Assembly (NCBI GenBank): GCA_046156035.1
Contig: JBJXEW010000028.1
Span: 113,611 to 177,610, forward strand
Source: JAEUIX01 sp046156035
GTDB lineage: Bacteria > Planctomycetota > Phycisphaerae > Phycisphaerales > UBA1924
DNA length: 64,000 nt
Direction: 5' to 3'
Positions 7,835 to 16,881 of this stretch are shown here, piece after piece (position 1 is the stretch's first letter; each line of letters opens with the position of its first letter). The notes below the pieces were generated by a model that saw nothing but the letters and a program-made list of their open reading frames with translations, did not search any database and was not told where the DNA came from. Made by a program: the position numbers and the translations under genes.

Positions 7835-10681
7835 TCATGACGCGGACTTTGAGTCTTGCTTGTCCACACGCCACCAGACATCGGCGAGCAGGGGAGCGAT
7901 GAGGCCCGTCCACCCGGTTTGGTGGTTTGCACCCAGGCCGCGGCCGGTGTCGCCGTGGAAATACTCGTGGAAAAGGATCAGGTCCTTGGAGTGGGGGCAG
8001 GAGTCGAGCAGACGGTCGCCCTGATGGAAGGGGCGCTTGCCGTCTTTGCCGGGCAGGAAGGGCGTGGCGAGTCGCTCGCGCAGGTGATCGGCCACTTCGG
8101 CGAGGTTGCAGGCCTTGCCCGAGCCGGTGGGGCAGTCGATCTGGAAGGCGTTGCCGTAGAAGCGGTGGTAGCGTTCGAGGGATTCGATGAGGAGGTAGTT
8201 GAGGGGGAACCAGATGGGGCCGCGCCAGTTGGAGTTGCCGCCGAAGAGGCCGGTGGTGGATTCTCCGGGCGTGTAATCGACGCGGTACTCGTTGCCGCTG
8301 GCATCGTCGCGGAAGATGTACGGATGGTTCTTGTGGTGCTTGGAGAGGGAGCGCACGCCGAAGGGTGAGAGGAACTCGTTCTCGTCGAGGACGTAGCGAA
8401 GGACCGAGCGCAGACGCTCGGCGGTGGGGATGGCGAGCAGGCGGTGGGCGTGCGTGGGCTTGTCGTCGCGCACGCAGTAACTGGTGTAGCCGGCGAGGTC
8501 CGGGCGGTTGTCGAGGAACCACTGCATGCGCTTTTTGAACCCGGGGAGGGCGTCGATGGTGGACTCGTGGATCGTTTCGATGGCCATGATGGGGAGGATG
8601 CCCACCAGCGAGCGCACCCGCAGCGGCAGGGTTTTGCCGGGCAGCACCAACTGGTCGTAGTAGAAGCCGTCCTGATCGTCCCAGAGGCCGTTGCCGCCGA
8701 GGGTGTTGATCGCGTCGGTGATGGCGATGAAGTGCTCGAAGAACTTGGAGGCGATGTCCTCGTAGGCCGGGTTTTCGAGAGCGAGTTCGAGCGCGATCGA
8801 GAGCATGGTGCCGCAGTAGAAGGCCATCCACGCGGTGCCGTCGGCCTGCGCGAGCGTGCCGCCGGTGGGCAGCGGGCGTGAGCGGTCGAAGACGCCGATG
8901 TTGTCAAGCCCGAGGAAGCCGCCGCCGAAGACGTTCTTGCCGTCGGGGTCTTTGCGGTTGACCCACCAGGTGAAGTTGATGAGCAGTTTCTGGAAAGCGC
9001 GTTCGAGGAACGCGCGGTCTCGGTGGCCGGGTGGTGCGGTGATCTTGTAGACGCGCCAGCAGGCCCAGGCGTGCACGGGCGGGTTCACATCGCCGAAGGC
9101 GAACTCGTACGCGGGGATCTGCCCGTTGGGGTGCATGTACCACTCGCGCAGGAAGAGCAGGAGCTGGTCCTTGGCGAAGGTGGGGTCGAGTTGGGCGAAG
9201 GCGATCATGTGGAACGCCAGGTCCCACGCGGCGTACCAGGGGTACTCCCACTTGTCGGGCATCGAGATGATGTCGCGGTTGAAGAGGTGCCGCCACTCGT
9301 TGTTGCGGCCGCTGCCGCGCGATGCGGGCGGGGGTGGTTGGCTGGGGTCGCCCTTGAGCCAATCGTCAACCACGTAGTAGAAGAACTGTTTGGACCAGAG
9401 GAGCCCGGCGTAGGCCTGGCGTGCGATGACCTTGCGCTCGTCGGGCATGCTCCGGGGCATGCTGGCCGCGTAGAACTCGTCGGCCTCGGCCAGGCGCGTG
9501 GCGAAGATGCGGTCAAACTCGGGACCCAGCGGCTCGGCGCTGGGTGGCGTGGTGGTCTTCCCGGTGCCGTTGAGGCGCAGGCGCACGGTTTGGGAGGTGC
9601 CCGGCGGGAGGGTGAGGGGGTAGTGCGCGGCAACTTTGGTGCCCCGCCGGGCAGGGTTCACGGCGCCGGGTTCGCCATGTACGAGGTAGCGGTCGAAGGC
9701 GTCCTTCACATAGGGTGTCGGGTTGGGGGTGTTGTAGAGGCGTTCGAGGTTGGTGTCGTTCTCGGTGAAGAGGAGGGTGGGGGCGTGCGCTGGAGCGACC
9801 GCCGATGCGCCCTTGCGCGGGCCCGGCGCGGCAGAGGCCGCGCGGGGGGTCTCCTTTTTCTCGGTGAACCACCGGAAAGTTCCCAGCGTGGGGTGTTCGG
9901 CGACCACGCTGAACTCGTCGCGGGCCTTGAGGTCGGGCTTGCCTTCGTAGCCCTCGTGCGTGCGCCCCCAACTCCAGGTGTTGCGGAACCACAGCGTGGG
10001 CAGCAGGTGGAGCGTGGCCTCCTGCGTGGAGCGGTTGGTGACGGTGATGCGGATCAGCAGGTCGTCGGGCCCGGCCTTGGCGTACTCGGCCTGGACATCA
10101 AAGTAGTGGCCGTGGTCGAAGACGCCGGTGTCGGCCAGTTCAAACTCGCCGTCGGCACGCGAGCGTGTGCGCGACTGTTCGGCGAGGGTGGCGTAGGGGA
10201 AGGCATCGATGGGGTACTTGTACAGGGCCTTCATATAGGAGTGGGTCGGGGTCGAGTCGATGTAGAAGTAGTGCTCCTTCACGTCCTCGGCGCAGTTGCC
10301 CTCCGGGCCGGTCAGGCCGAAGAGGCGTTCCTTGATGATGGGGTCGCGTCCGTTCCACACGGCCAGCGCAAAGCACAGGCGGCATTCGCGGTCGGAGATG
10401 CCCAGAAGACCGTCCTCGCCCCAGCGATAGGCGCGGCTGCGGGCGTGGTCGTGAGAGAAGTACGACCAGCAGGAACCATCGGGCGAGTAGTCTTCGCGCA
10501 CGGTGCCCCACTGTCGCTCGGAGAGGTACGGGCCCCAGCGCTTCCAGTTGGCCAGGCGCTGCGCATCGGCGGCGAGTCGTCTGGACTCGGCCGGGATGGA
10601 GAACCTCTCGTCTGCCGCGGGCGTCGGGTTGGCGGGCTGGAGAGTCGGCCGGGCCGAGGGGGTGGTTTGCTTGGTGGCCAT
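7835..10681 (-). CDS. GH63-type glucosidase
   Basis: A 948-residue protein of the bacterial glycoside hydrolase family 63-like group, usually annotated as glucosidase or mannosyl-oligosaccharide glucosidase homologue. After a short disordered start, the family opening NWKRWGPYLSERQWGTVREDYS is clear, then WSYFSHDHARSRAYRWGEDG and RDPIIKERLFGLTGPEGN. The (alpha/alpha)6 catalytic half includes YAAWDLAFHMIAFAQLDP, PNGQIPAYEFAFGDVNPPVHAW and YTPGESTTGLFGGNSNWRGP, where acidic residues of the active site are expected. It has no signal peptide, so it is probably cytoplasmic and may act on storage or compatible-solute glycosides; the substrate cannot be told. ATG 10681 is chosen because the 59 upstream codons look random. 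It is divergent from the triple-cyclase gene across a 218-base promoter region. Confidence 0.9.
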   Translation of the reverse strand: MATKQTTPSARPTLQPANPTPAADERFSIPAESRRLAADAQRLANWKRWGPYLSERQWGTVREDYSPDGSCWSYFSHDHARSRAYRWGEDGLLGISDRECRLCFALAVWNGRDPIIKERLFGLTGPEGNCAEDVKEHYFYIDSTPTHSYMKALYKYPIDAFPYATLAEQSRTRSRADGEFELADTGVFDHGHYFDVQAEYAKAGPDDLLIRITVTNRSTQEATLHLLPTLWFRNTWSWGRTHEGYEGKPDLKARDEFSVVAEHPTLGTFRWFTEKKETPRAASAAPGPRKGASAVAPAHAPTLLFTENDTNLERLYNTPNPTPYVKDAFDRYLVHGEPGAVNPARRGTKVAAHYPLTLPPGTSQTVRLRLNGTGKTTTPPSAEPLGPEFDRIFATRLAEADEFYAASMPRSMPDERKVIARQAYAGLLWSKQFFYYVVDDWLKGDPSQPPPPASRGSGRNNEWRHLFNRDIISMPDKWEYPWYAAWDLAFHMIAFAQLDPTFAKDQLLLFLREWYMHPNGQIPAYEFAFGDVNPPVHAWACWRVYKITAPPGHRDRAFLERAFQKLLINFTWWVNRKDPDGKNVFGGGFLGLDNIGVFDRSRPLPTGGTLAQADGTAWMAFYCGTMLSIALELALENPAYEDIASKFFEHFIAITDAINTLGGNGLWDDQDGFYYDQLVLPGKTLPLRVRSLVGILPIMAIETIHESTIDALPGFKKRMQWFLDNRPDLAGYTSYCVRDDKPTHAHRLLAIPTAERLRSVLRYVLDENEFLSPFGVRSLSKHHKNHPYIFRDDASGNEYRVDYTPGESTTGLFGGNSNWRGPIWFPLNYLLIESLERYHRFYGNAFQIDCPTGSGKACNLAEVADHLRERLATPFLPGKDGKRPFHQGDRLLDSCPHSKDLILFHEYFHGDTGRGLGANHQTGWTGLIAPLLADVWWRVDKQDSKSAS

Positions 10682-10899
10682 GGGTCTGCTGATTGTGGCG
10701 ACGAACGGCTGTGGACGCAAGCGGCGTGGACCCAGAGACCGTAGACTCATGCCTGTGGTTTCCGGTTGGCTTGCATTCGGGCGGGCGGGCCGAGGCTTGC
10801 GCGCTGGCATAAGGAACGATCGCTGGAGGGCCTGCTTGTGAAGGTTCGGGTCACCCAATCTGGTCGGCGGGGCACGGCGGGTGGGAGGATCGTCGCCGC
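10682..10899. other. Divergent promoter region, glucosidase / triple-cyclase gene
   Basis: A 218-base gap between two divergently transcribed genes. It must contain both promoters, but I see no convincing consensus hexamers; nothing else is recognisable here. Confidence 0.4.
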
Positions 10900-13800
10900 A
10901 TGAGCCAGGAAAGGCGGAAAGAGAACAAGTTTATCGTGTACACCGACATTGTCGGGCACACGAAGATGTTCGGCCGCGTGGGCGCGGCCTTCCGCGCCAT
11001 GCGCGAGCGGCACGACGAGTTGTTTGTGAGCGCGGCCAAGCAGTACGCCCCCCAGGCGGTGGTGAAGGGCACGGGCGACGGGTTTTATGCCGCGATGGAC
11101 GACGTGGGCGCGGCGGTGGAGACGGCCCTGGCCTTCAGGAGGTCTTTGGCGACCGAAGACTGGGACAAACTTCTCCCCCCCGAGAAGCGGACACCGGACA
11201 ACTACATCAAGGCCCGCGTGGGGATTCACAGCGGCTTGGTGAACGTGGTGTACGACGACCTGAAGGCCATCGACTTCGACGGCCAGCCACGCTCGATCAC
11301 CGACAAGGTGATGAGCATGGCGGTGGGGAACCAGGTGCTGGTGACGCGGCAGGTGCGCGACCAGGGGCAGGTGAACCTGTCTCGGCGCGATGAGATGGAG
11401 TGGAAGAAGTTCGGCGAGTACAAACTGCGCGAGGTGGTGGACACGGTCGAGATCTGGGGGCTGGGCGAGGGTGAACTCGGGATCGGCCCCAAGCCTGCGC
11501 AGCCGCCCGAGCACCGGGTGATCGTGTTCGCCACGATCCACGATTATTCCAGCGTGGCGGAGGCCGCGGGCCCGGAGTACGACGCGCTCAAGGACAAGTG
11601 GGACGCGGCGTTTGACGGGGCGGTGGCGGCGCACGCGAAGGACACGTTTGTGAAGCGGCTGCCCGACGGGAGTTTGGCGGCGTTCAAGAACGCGATGGAC
11701 GCGGTGCGCGCGTCGCGCGATTTCCGGCGCGCGATGAAGATCGCGATGAAGAACGAGAAACTCCAGTTGCAGCCCAAGGTGGCCCTGGACAGCGGTCTGG
11801 TGACGTTCGACTATGAGGCGAACCGGGCCGTGGACGTGCGCGATCAGCCCGTGAACATCGCGGCCAAGGTGTGCAAGACGGGCCTGAGCGCGGCGTGGCA
11901 GTTGATCCTCTCCCGCCCGGTGCGTGAGGACGCGTTCCAGAACCTGCCCGAGCGTGAAGAGTACAAGTGGGTGTGCATCGGGCGCAAGGCCGTGCCGGGC
12001 GAGCCCGAGCCGGTGGAACTGTGGGATTTTCAGGACATTCAGAGCAAGAGCGAGACCCGCACGGTGATGTGGGTGGATGCGAAGAACGTTCACGATGCCC
12101 TGCGCGTGCTGCCGCACATCTACCAGCGCTTCAGCCAGCGGCTTGAGGACCTGGTGCGGGAGATGATCACGCGGCGGACGGAGGAGCCGTGGATCCTCAC
12201 GACCGAGCACGGCGTGGCCGCGGCGTTCAAGGACCCGGTGGAGGCTGTGGCGGGGGCCATCGACCTGCGTGACGTGGCCACGAAGGAGGAGTGGGAGCGG
12301 TTCCTCACGGGCTTCTCGCGAGGCAGCCGCACCGACAACCTCATCCGCATCGCGGTGCACCAGGGGCCGATGCGGATCACGTTTGAGGACGGCCAGCTCA
12401 AGGAGTTCAAGGGCGCGGCGGTGGACGGCGTGAAGCCGGTGGTGGAGGCCGCGAAGAACTCGCAGATTCTGCTGAGCCGCGACCTGAAGGAGACGGTGGG
12501 GACGGCCTTCCCCGCCAGCGAGGTGAAGTGGCGGCGTGTGGAGATCACGGTCAAGGACCCGACGCTGCCCAACGAGGCGTTCGAACTGCGGAAGGTGAAG
12601 AAGATTCCCCGGCCGGTGCTGATCGGCTCGGCGGTGGGGGCGGTGGTGGTGATCGCGCTGCTGGCGGCTCTTGTGTTTACACGCGGGCCCAGCGCTCCCA
12701 AACGGGGCGAGGGTGTTTTCGCCGGACAGATCGCGGACACGCTCACGAACGTGAAGCGGCGGCAGGGACTGCTCGGCAAGATCGGCGAAAAGTACGAGCC
12801 GTTACTCGCGAACCTGGACAAGAAGTTGGCGGTGGACGAGAAGGATGCCTCCAAGCGCGACCCCGTGATCGCTGCAAGGATTACGACGCTCGAGCAGATC
12901 GCCAACAACTGGGCCAAGATCGACGAAACCTTGGTGCAGCGCGACCTGGGCCCCAAACTCGACGAGATCAAGGACCTCGAAGGCTTCGAGGCATGGGCGA
13001 GCACGCTGACCAAGTACACGCGGCTTGATGAAGGTGACAATCCGCGAAAGGCGGAGGCTTGGCGCGTGTCGCTTGAAAGGGCGCGCACGGCCTTGCGGGA
13101 CGCGGGGCTGACCGACAGCGACGAGTTCAAGGAAGTCGCGGCGATCCAGAAGCGTGTGCGAGACCTCCTCGACGAGACACTCACCGATGTCACGAAGAAG
13201 GACATCACTGAGCGATCGGCCAAAGTGACCGCCGACCTCGATGGCCCGTCCGGGCTGGTTGCGCGTGCCGAGGCTCGCGCGGCGAAGGCGCTCGCCGATC
13301 AATCTGACGATGACAAGCGGCGCGCGGAGGAGCGGAAGAAACGAGTGGCCGCGGCGCAGGCGAAGGGCGATTTTCCGCCTGAGACCTTGGACGCGCTTGA
13401 CCTGGCGCAGAACAGCCCCGCGGCCAGCGTGCGAGAAATGGGTGCCGCGGCGCAGCGAGCGGCAAACGGGTTCCTTGAAGCGAACAAGGGCATGAGCGCC
13501 GAGGAACGCGGGAAGGCGATCGACGGGATGGTCTCGCTGTTGCGAACCGTATCGAGTGACAAAAAGATTGATCTGGGCACGCTCAACGCTGAGGGCTTGC
13601 CGGCCAAGTTCAAGTCCGCAAACGATGTTGCGGGCGTCACCGCGCTGTTGGGCGAGGTCGATGCCTACAGGCGACCGGATGCTGAAGACCCACGGCAAAC
13701 GGATCAGTGGGGGGCATCGCTGAGTCTGCTCAGAAGGCAGTTGAGCGAAGCAAACGACGAGTCACTTGCCAAGCGCCTCGCCGATATGGGTGCGAGGGTC

Positions 13801-16275
13801 GCGGCGATTGTTGAGCGACCATGGATCAAGAAGTATCAGGAGGCCCTGACCAAGGAGTCCGCAGCAATCACCCAAGAATTGTCGCCGGCGGGCGAACTTT
13901 CCAAGGGGATCAGTCTTGCCGTCGCCGCTGCGAAGGCGAAGGCAACGGCTGGCGAGGCCGCGCTCGCGGCCAAGCGTGAGGCCATCGGCAGGTTCAATGA
14001 GGCCGTGGCGCCCGCGTCCGTCGGTGTGAACTCCGCGGCCGTCGATCGTGCGTGGCTGGCCAGCACCAGCGCGCTCAAGTCGGCCCGCACGGATGAGAAC
14101 GCGGGCAACCTTGCCGTAGAGGCCGGGGCCATCTTCGCGGCCCTGAAGGCTGTGCCTCCTGTGTTTGCCGCGGCACCGAAGATTGACGGCACGCCGTGGC
14201 AAGGAGACCTCGTTCCGGTTGTCGATCGCCTCCGTGAAGAGGCGATCAACGAAGCACTGGGGAAGGTTGATTTGAAGGCGGTGGCGAAGCCGGTCGATAT
14301 TGAGCGAGCGGCGAAGGCGGGCGGCGACACGTTCAGGCAGACGGTGGAGGTGATCGAGCGTGCCGCGCTCGACGCCAAGTCACTCCAGGACGCGCTCCAG
14401 GCGGGCGCGGGCCTCGGCCAGGCGGCCGCCGGCCGCAAAGAGACGGTGCAGCAACTCGCCGAAGGGCTGAAGCAATCGCCGGCTCTGGCGGTTGCGGGCG
14501 TGCGGTCGGTGTTCGCGCCGCTGTTGGTGCGGTACGACGCGTTTGCAGGTGTGGCCAAGGCCAGCACCGCGGACGAACTGGTAGATGCGGCGACGCGTCC
14601 GGGTGCCAGCGACGAGGCGATCAGTACGGCGTGGACCCGCCTGGGCGAGATCAAGCCCACCGGCGAGAACTCGTGGCTCGGGCAGCAGCGCAGTGTGTTT
14701 AGCGCGCTGCAGGCCTCGGGTGTGTCTGCCGCGATCAAGGACCAGGCCAGGGCGGCGCGGGCGGGCCGCTGGGTGCAGCATGTGGAGTCGCTGGGCGGGG
14801 CGGGGCTTGAGGCGGCGCTGGTGTCAGCCCGCGAGCAGCGGGCCGACTTCGGCGTAGAGGATCAGCAGATCGCGAAGATGTCGTGGCCCGCACGCTACAA
14901 CCTGGCCCTTGCGGGCATTCAGGAGACGCTGGACAAGGACCCCGACGAGTCGAAACTGAAGGCGGCCGTCGCGGCCGTTCTGGCACTGGAGGCCGGCGCC
15001 CCGGCGGGCAACGCGATTGCCCGCAAGACGTTTGACCTGCTGAGGGGCCTGGGCGCAGGGAACGTGGGCGGGGGTGAGCAGGCCCTGCCGCTCGACCGGG
15101 CGGGTCCTGCGGCGATGAACGATCTGTTCGACTTCGTGCCCGGCGGCGGGGATGATGCGCCCGCCTACCGCTTGAAACTCTTGCCCGGCAAGTCGGTCTT
15201 CGATGCGGCGGTGGTGCGCGCAGTGCCCCTGGAGTTCAAGACCACAGGGCTGACCTTCCGACGCGTGCTTCCCAAGGCGGGCGAGACGGCCGGCAAGCCC
15301 GTGTACATCTCCACCACGGAGGTGAGCGCCGGCATGGCCATCGAACTGCTGCGCCGCGATCCCGGCAAGATCACGACCTCACTCTTCTCGGACACGCTGG
15401 ACGGCTTCCCGCGGGTCTGGTCGTTCAACGACAACCGCCGAGACCTCCGCATCGCCGCCGCCTCCAAGAAGATGGGGGCCGGTCCGCTGCTGCTCGCATG
15501 GGTCACCGAGTCTGAGAAGGTTGAGGACCCGGACAAGTACTATCCGGAGGGTCTCCGCGGCAGCGTGGCCCCGCCCTCCCCGGACCACCCGATGCAGTAT
15601 CTGTCCGTCGTGGCCGCGGCCTATGTCGCGCGCTTGGCGGGTTGTCGGCTGCCGACGACGGGCGAGTGGCAGGCCGCGCTCGAGGCCGAGCCGGGCTGGC
15701 AGAATCCGGGCCAGTGGAATCTGCGCGGTCCGAACGTCGACGAGACGCGGGCGTATCGCAAACAGAAGCGCGACGGCCCGCCTGCGTGGAAGGAGGAGCC
15801 GGTCTTTTTTCCGGGGTGGCAGCGCGATGGATGCGTCGCGGTGGCGGCGCCCCAGGATCGGACCCTCTGGTTCGACAAGACCAGCGACTCGCGGGCGGCG
15901 GTGTTCAGCCACCTGCTGGGCAACGTGGGCGAGTGGGTCTTCGAGAAGCCGACCAGCATGTCATCCGTGAAGGCCTCGGAGATCCGGGCCTTCCTCGACG
16001 CCGACACCGTGCGTGAAAGCGCGGGCATCATCGGAGGGTCCGCGGCGGCCTGCGTGAGCCTGGCGGGGGCCGCTCTCGACGAAAAAATCGCCCAGCCAAC
16101 GCGCCTGGCCGGTCAGCAACTGCGCAACGGCAGTGAGCGTGGCTTTGCGGATGTGGGCTTCCGCTTGGCGTTCACGCCCACGCTGGTGACGAACGAGGAG
16201 ACGGGCGTGTCGTACAAGGGCGAACTGGCCAAGGCCCGCGCGCAGTTTGCCTACTTGGGTGCGGGCGGCAGGTAG
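10900..16275 (+). CDS. Triple cyclase-like domain, membrane and FGE-sulfatase-like domain protein
   Basis: A 1791-residue protein. Three class III cyclase homology modules occupy about residues 10-195, 205-385 and 386-570. Module 1 has both metal-site Asp motifs (YTDIVGHT and GTGDGFYAA) but lacks the usual VN..AR helix. Module 2 has lost the first Asp (FATIHDYS) yet keeps VNIAAKV, with Lys for the usual Arg. Module 3 is degenerate. A membrane helix lies at 571-593, followed by about 850 residues of charged, Ala-rich helix, probably coiled coil outside the membrane. From about 1460 to the end is a formylglycine-generating-enzyme/sulfatase-modifying fold: YISTTEVSAG, CRLPTTGEWQAAL, GNVGEWVFEKP and GFADVGFRLAF. 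Function is unknown: a nucleotide-cyclase or nucleotide sensor tied to an exported FGE-like domain is inferred. ATG 10900 follows AGGAT-type purines and gives a natural N terminus. Confidence 0.82.
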   Translation: MSQERRKENKFIVYTDIVGHTKMFGRVGAAFRAMRERHDELFVSAAKQYAPQAVVKGTGDGFYAAMDDVGAAVETALAFRRSLATEDWDKLLPPEKRTPDNYIKARVGIHSGLVNVVYDDLKAIDFDGQPRSITDKVMSMAVGNQVLVTRQVRDQGQVNLSRRDEMEWKKFGEYKLREVVDTVEIWGLGEGELGIGPKPAQPPEHRVIVFATIHDYSSVAEAAGPEYDALKDKWDAAFDGAVAAHAKDTFVKRLPDGSLAAFKNAMDAVRASRDFRRAMKIAMKNEKLQLQPKVALDSGLVTFDYEANRAVDVRDQPVNIAAKVCKTGLSAAWQLILSRPVREDAFQNLPEREEYKWVCIGRKAVPGEPEPVELWDFQDIQSKSETRTVMWVDAKNVHDALRVLPHIYQRFSQRLEDLVREMITRRTEEPWILTTEHGVAAAFKDPVEAVAGAIDLRDVATKEEWERFLTGFSRGSRTDNLIRIAVHQGPMRITFEDGQLKEFKGAAVDGVKPVVEAAKNSQILLSRDLKETVGTAFPASEVKWRRVEITVKDPTLPNEAFELRKVKKIPRPVLIGSAVGAVVVIALLAALVFTRGPSAPKRGEGVFAGQIADTLTNVKRRQGLLGKIGEKYEPLLANLDKKLAVDEKDASKRDPVIAARITTLEQIANNWAKIDETLVQRDLGPKLDEIKDLEGFEAWASTLTKYTRLDEGDNPRKAEAWRVSLERARTALRDAGLTDSDEFKEVAAIQKRVRDLLDETLTDVTKKDITERSAKVTADLDGPSGLVARAEARAAKALADQSDDDKRRAEERKKRVAAAQAKGDFPPETLDALDLAQNSPAASVREMGAAAQRAANGFLEANKGMSAEERGKAIDGMVSLLRTVSSDKKIDLGTLNAEGLPAKFKSANDVAGVTALLGEVDAYRRPDAEDPRQTDQWGASLSLLRRQLSEANDESLAKRLADMGARVAAIVERPWIKKYQEALTKESAAITQELSPAGELSKGISLAVAAAKAKATAGEAALAAKREAIGRFNEAVAPASVGVNSAAVDRAWLASTSALKSARTDENAGNLAVEAGAIFAALKAVPPVFAAAPKIDGTPWQGDLVPVVDRLREEAINEALGKVDLKAVAKPVDIERAAKAGGDTFRQTVEVIERAALDAKSLQDALQAGAGLGQAAAGRKETVQQLAEGLKQSPALAVAGVRSVFAPLLVRYDAFAGVAKASTADELVDAATRPGASDEAISTAWTRLGEIKPTGENSWLGQQRSVFSALQASGVSAAIKDQARAARAGRWVQHVESLGGAGLEAALVSAREQRADFGVEDQQIAKMSWPARYNLALAGIQETLDKDPDESKLKAAVAAVLALEAGAPAGNAIARKTFDLLRGLGAGNVGGGEQALPLDRAGPAAMNDLFDFVPGGGDDAPAYRLKLLPGKSVFDAAVVRAVPLEFKTTGLTFRRVLPKAGETAGKPVYISTTEVSAGMAIELLRRDPGKITTSLFSDTLDGFPRVWSFNDNRRDLRIAAASKKMGAGPLLLAWVTESEKVEDPDKYYPEGLRGSVAPPSPDHPMQYLSVVAAAYVARLAGCRLPTTGEWQAALEAEPGWQNPGQWNLRGPNVDETRAYRKQKRDGPPAWKEEPVFFPGWQRDGCVAVAAPQDRTLWFDKTSDSRAAVFSHLLGNVGEWVFEKPTSMSSVKASEIRAFLDADTVRESAGIIGGSAAACVSLAGAALDEKIAQPTRLAGQQLRNGSERGFADVGFRLAFTPTLVTNEETGVSYKGELAKARAQFAYLGAGGR

Positions 16276-16281
16276 GCCCGC

Positions 16282-16521
16282 TCACTCCCGCGCGGCCGCG
16301 TAGGAGGCTGTAGACGCCTTGCGTGCCGCGATCGACTTGGGCGACGAGAACACTCTTGCGCCGAACGCATCGGCCACAGCGATCGTGGACCCGGGCTGGA
16401 GTTGGCTGCCGATGCTGGCGGTGGGCGGCTTTGAGGGCGAAGCGCAGCCGCCCGTGGCCGCCACCACGGCCGCGGCAAGTGCCCCGACGGTCCAACGCAC
16501 GCGAAGGGTCAAACGGTTCAT
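16282..16521 (-). CDS. Small predicted lipoprotein
   Basis: A 79-residue protein starting at ATG 16521 with Arg-rich N terminus, a hydrophobic stretch WTVGALAAAVVAATGGC and a lipobox-like TGGC, so Cys26 is a likely lipidation site. The mature 54 residues are Ser/Ala rich with GSTIAVADAFGARVFSSP in the centre and show no known domain. It converges on the triple-cyclase gene with six bases between stops and is divergent from tpsB. The small size leaves some doubt, but signal peptide and lipobox make it a credible gene. Confidence 0.6.
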   Translation of the reverse strand: MNRLTLRVRWTVGALAAAVVAATGGCASPSKPPTASIGSQLQPGSTIAVADAFGARVFSSPKSIAARKASTASYAAARE

Positions 16522-16881
16522 GGCGGGCTCTCCGTGGGCGAAGGGACGCTCCTGGCCCTGTTCGCTCGGGAAGAGGCATCGACGTGCCCGGGGTGCCGGG
16601 CCAGTGGGCTGGGCCCGTCCGCTGCGAAACGTGGGTTGCCCTGCTGGGCCTGCCCGCCAAGGTTCACCATGCCGCGCAGGAGGGTGGAGGGGGGTCCGAG
16701 AGCGCAACGGGTGCGCAGCGTGGATTGTTGACGATGGGCCTTGGGCCAGAGTGCGTTCTGCACGTTTCCGGACTTTCCGGTACTATGCTCACCGTGCACG
16801 TCGGGGCTGTTCGGGGATGGTGCGGCTGCGGGCGGCGTGGCGGTGACGCACGGTGTGAGATGCTCATGAGAGGACTGTCGG
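16522..16881. promoter_or_regulatory. Divergent promoter region, lipoprotein / tpsB
   Basis: A 360-base non-coding stretch between divergent genes. On the + strand around 16764-16785 the direct repeat TTTCCGG-AC-TTTCCGG runs straight into TACTAT, which resembles a -10 element and could belong to the tpsB promoter with the repeat as an operator. No good -35 element is visible. The remainder shows nothing recognisable. Confidence 0.35.

Noticed and set aside
9023..10744. A 573-residue + strand frame opposite the glucosidase
   Set aside because: It is the complement of a conserved GH63 sequence and has Gly/Val/His-biased shadow composition.
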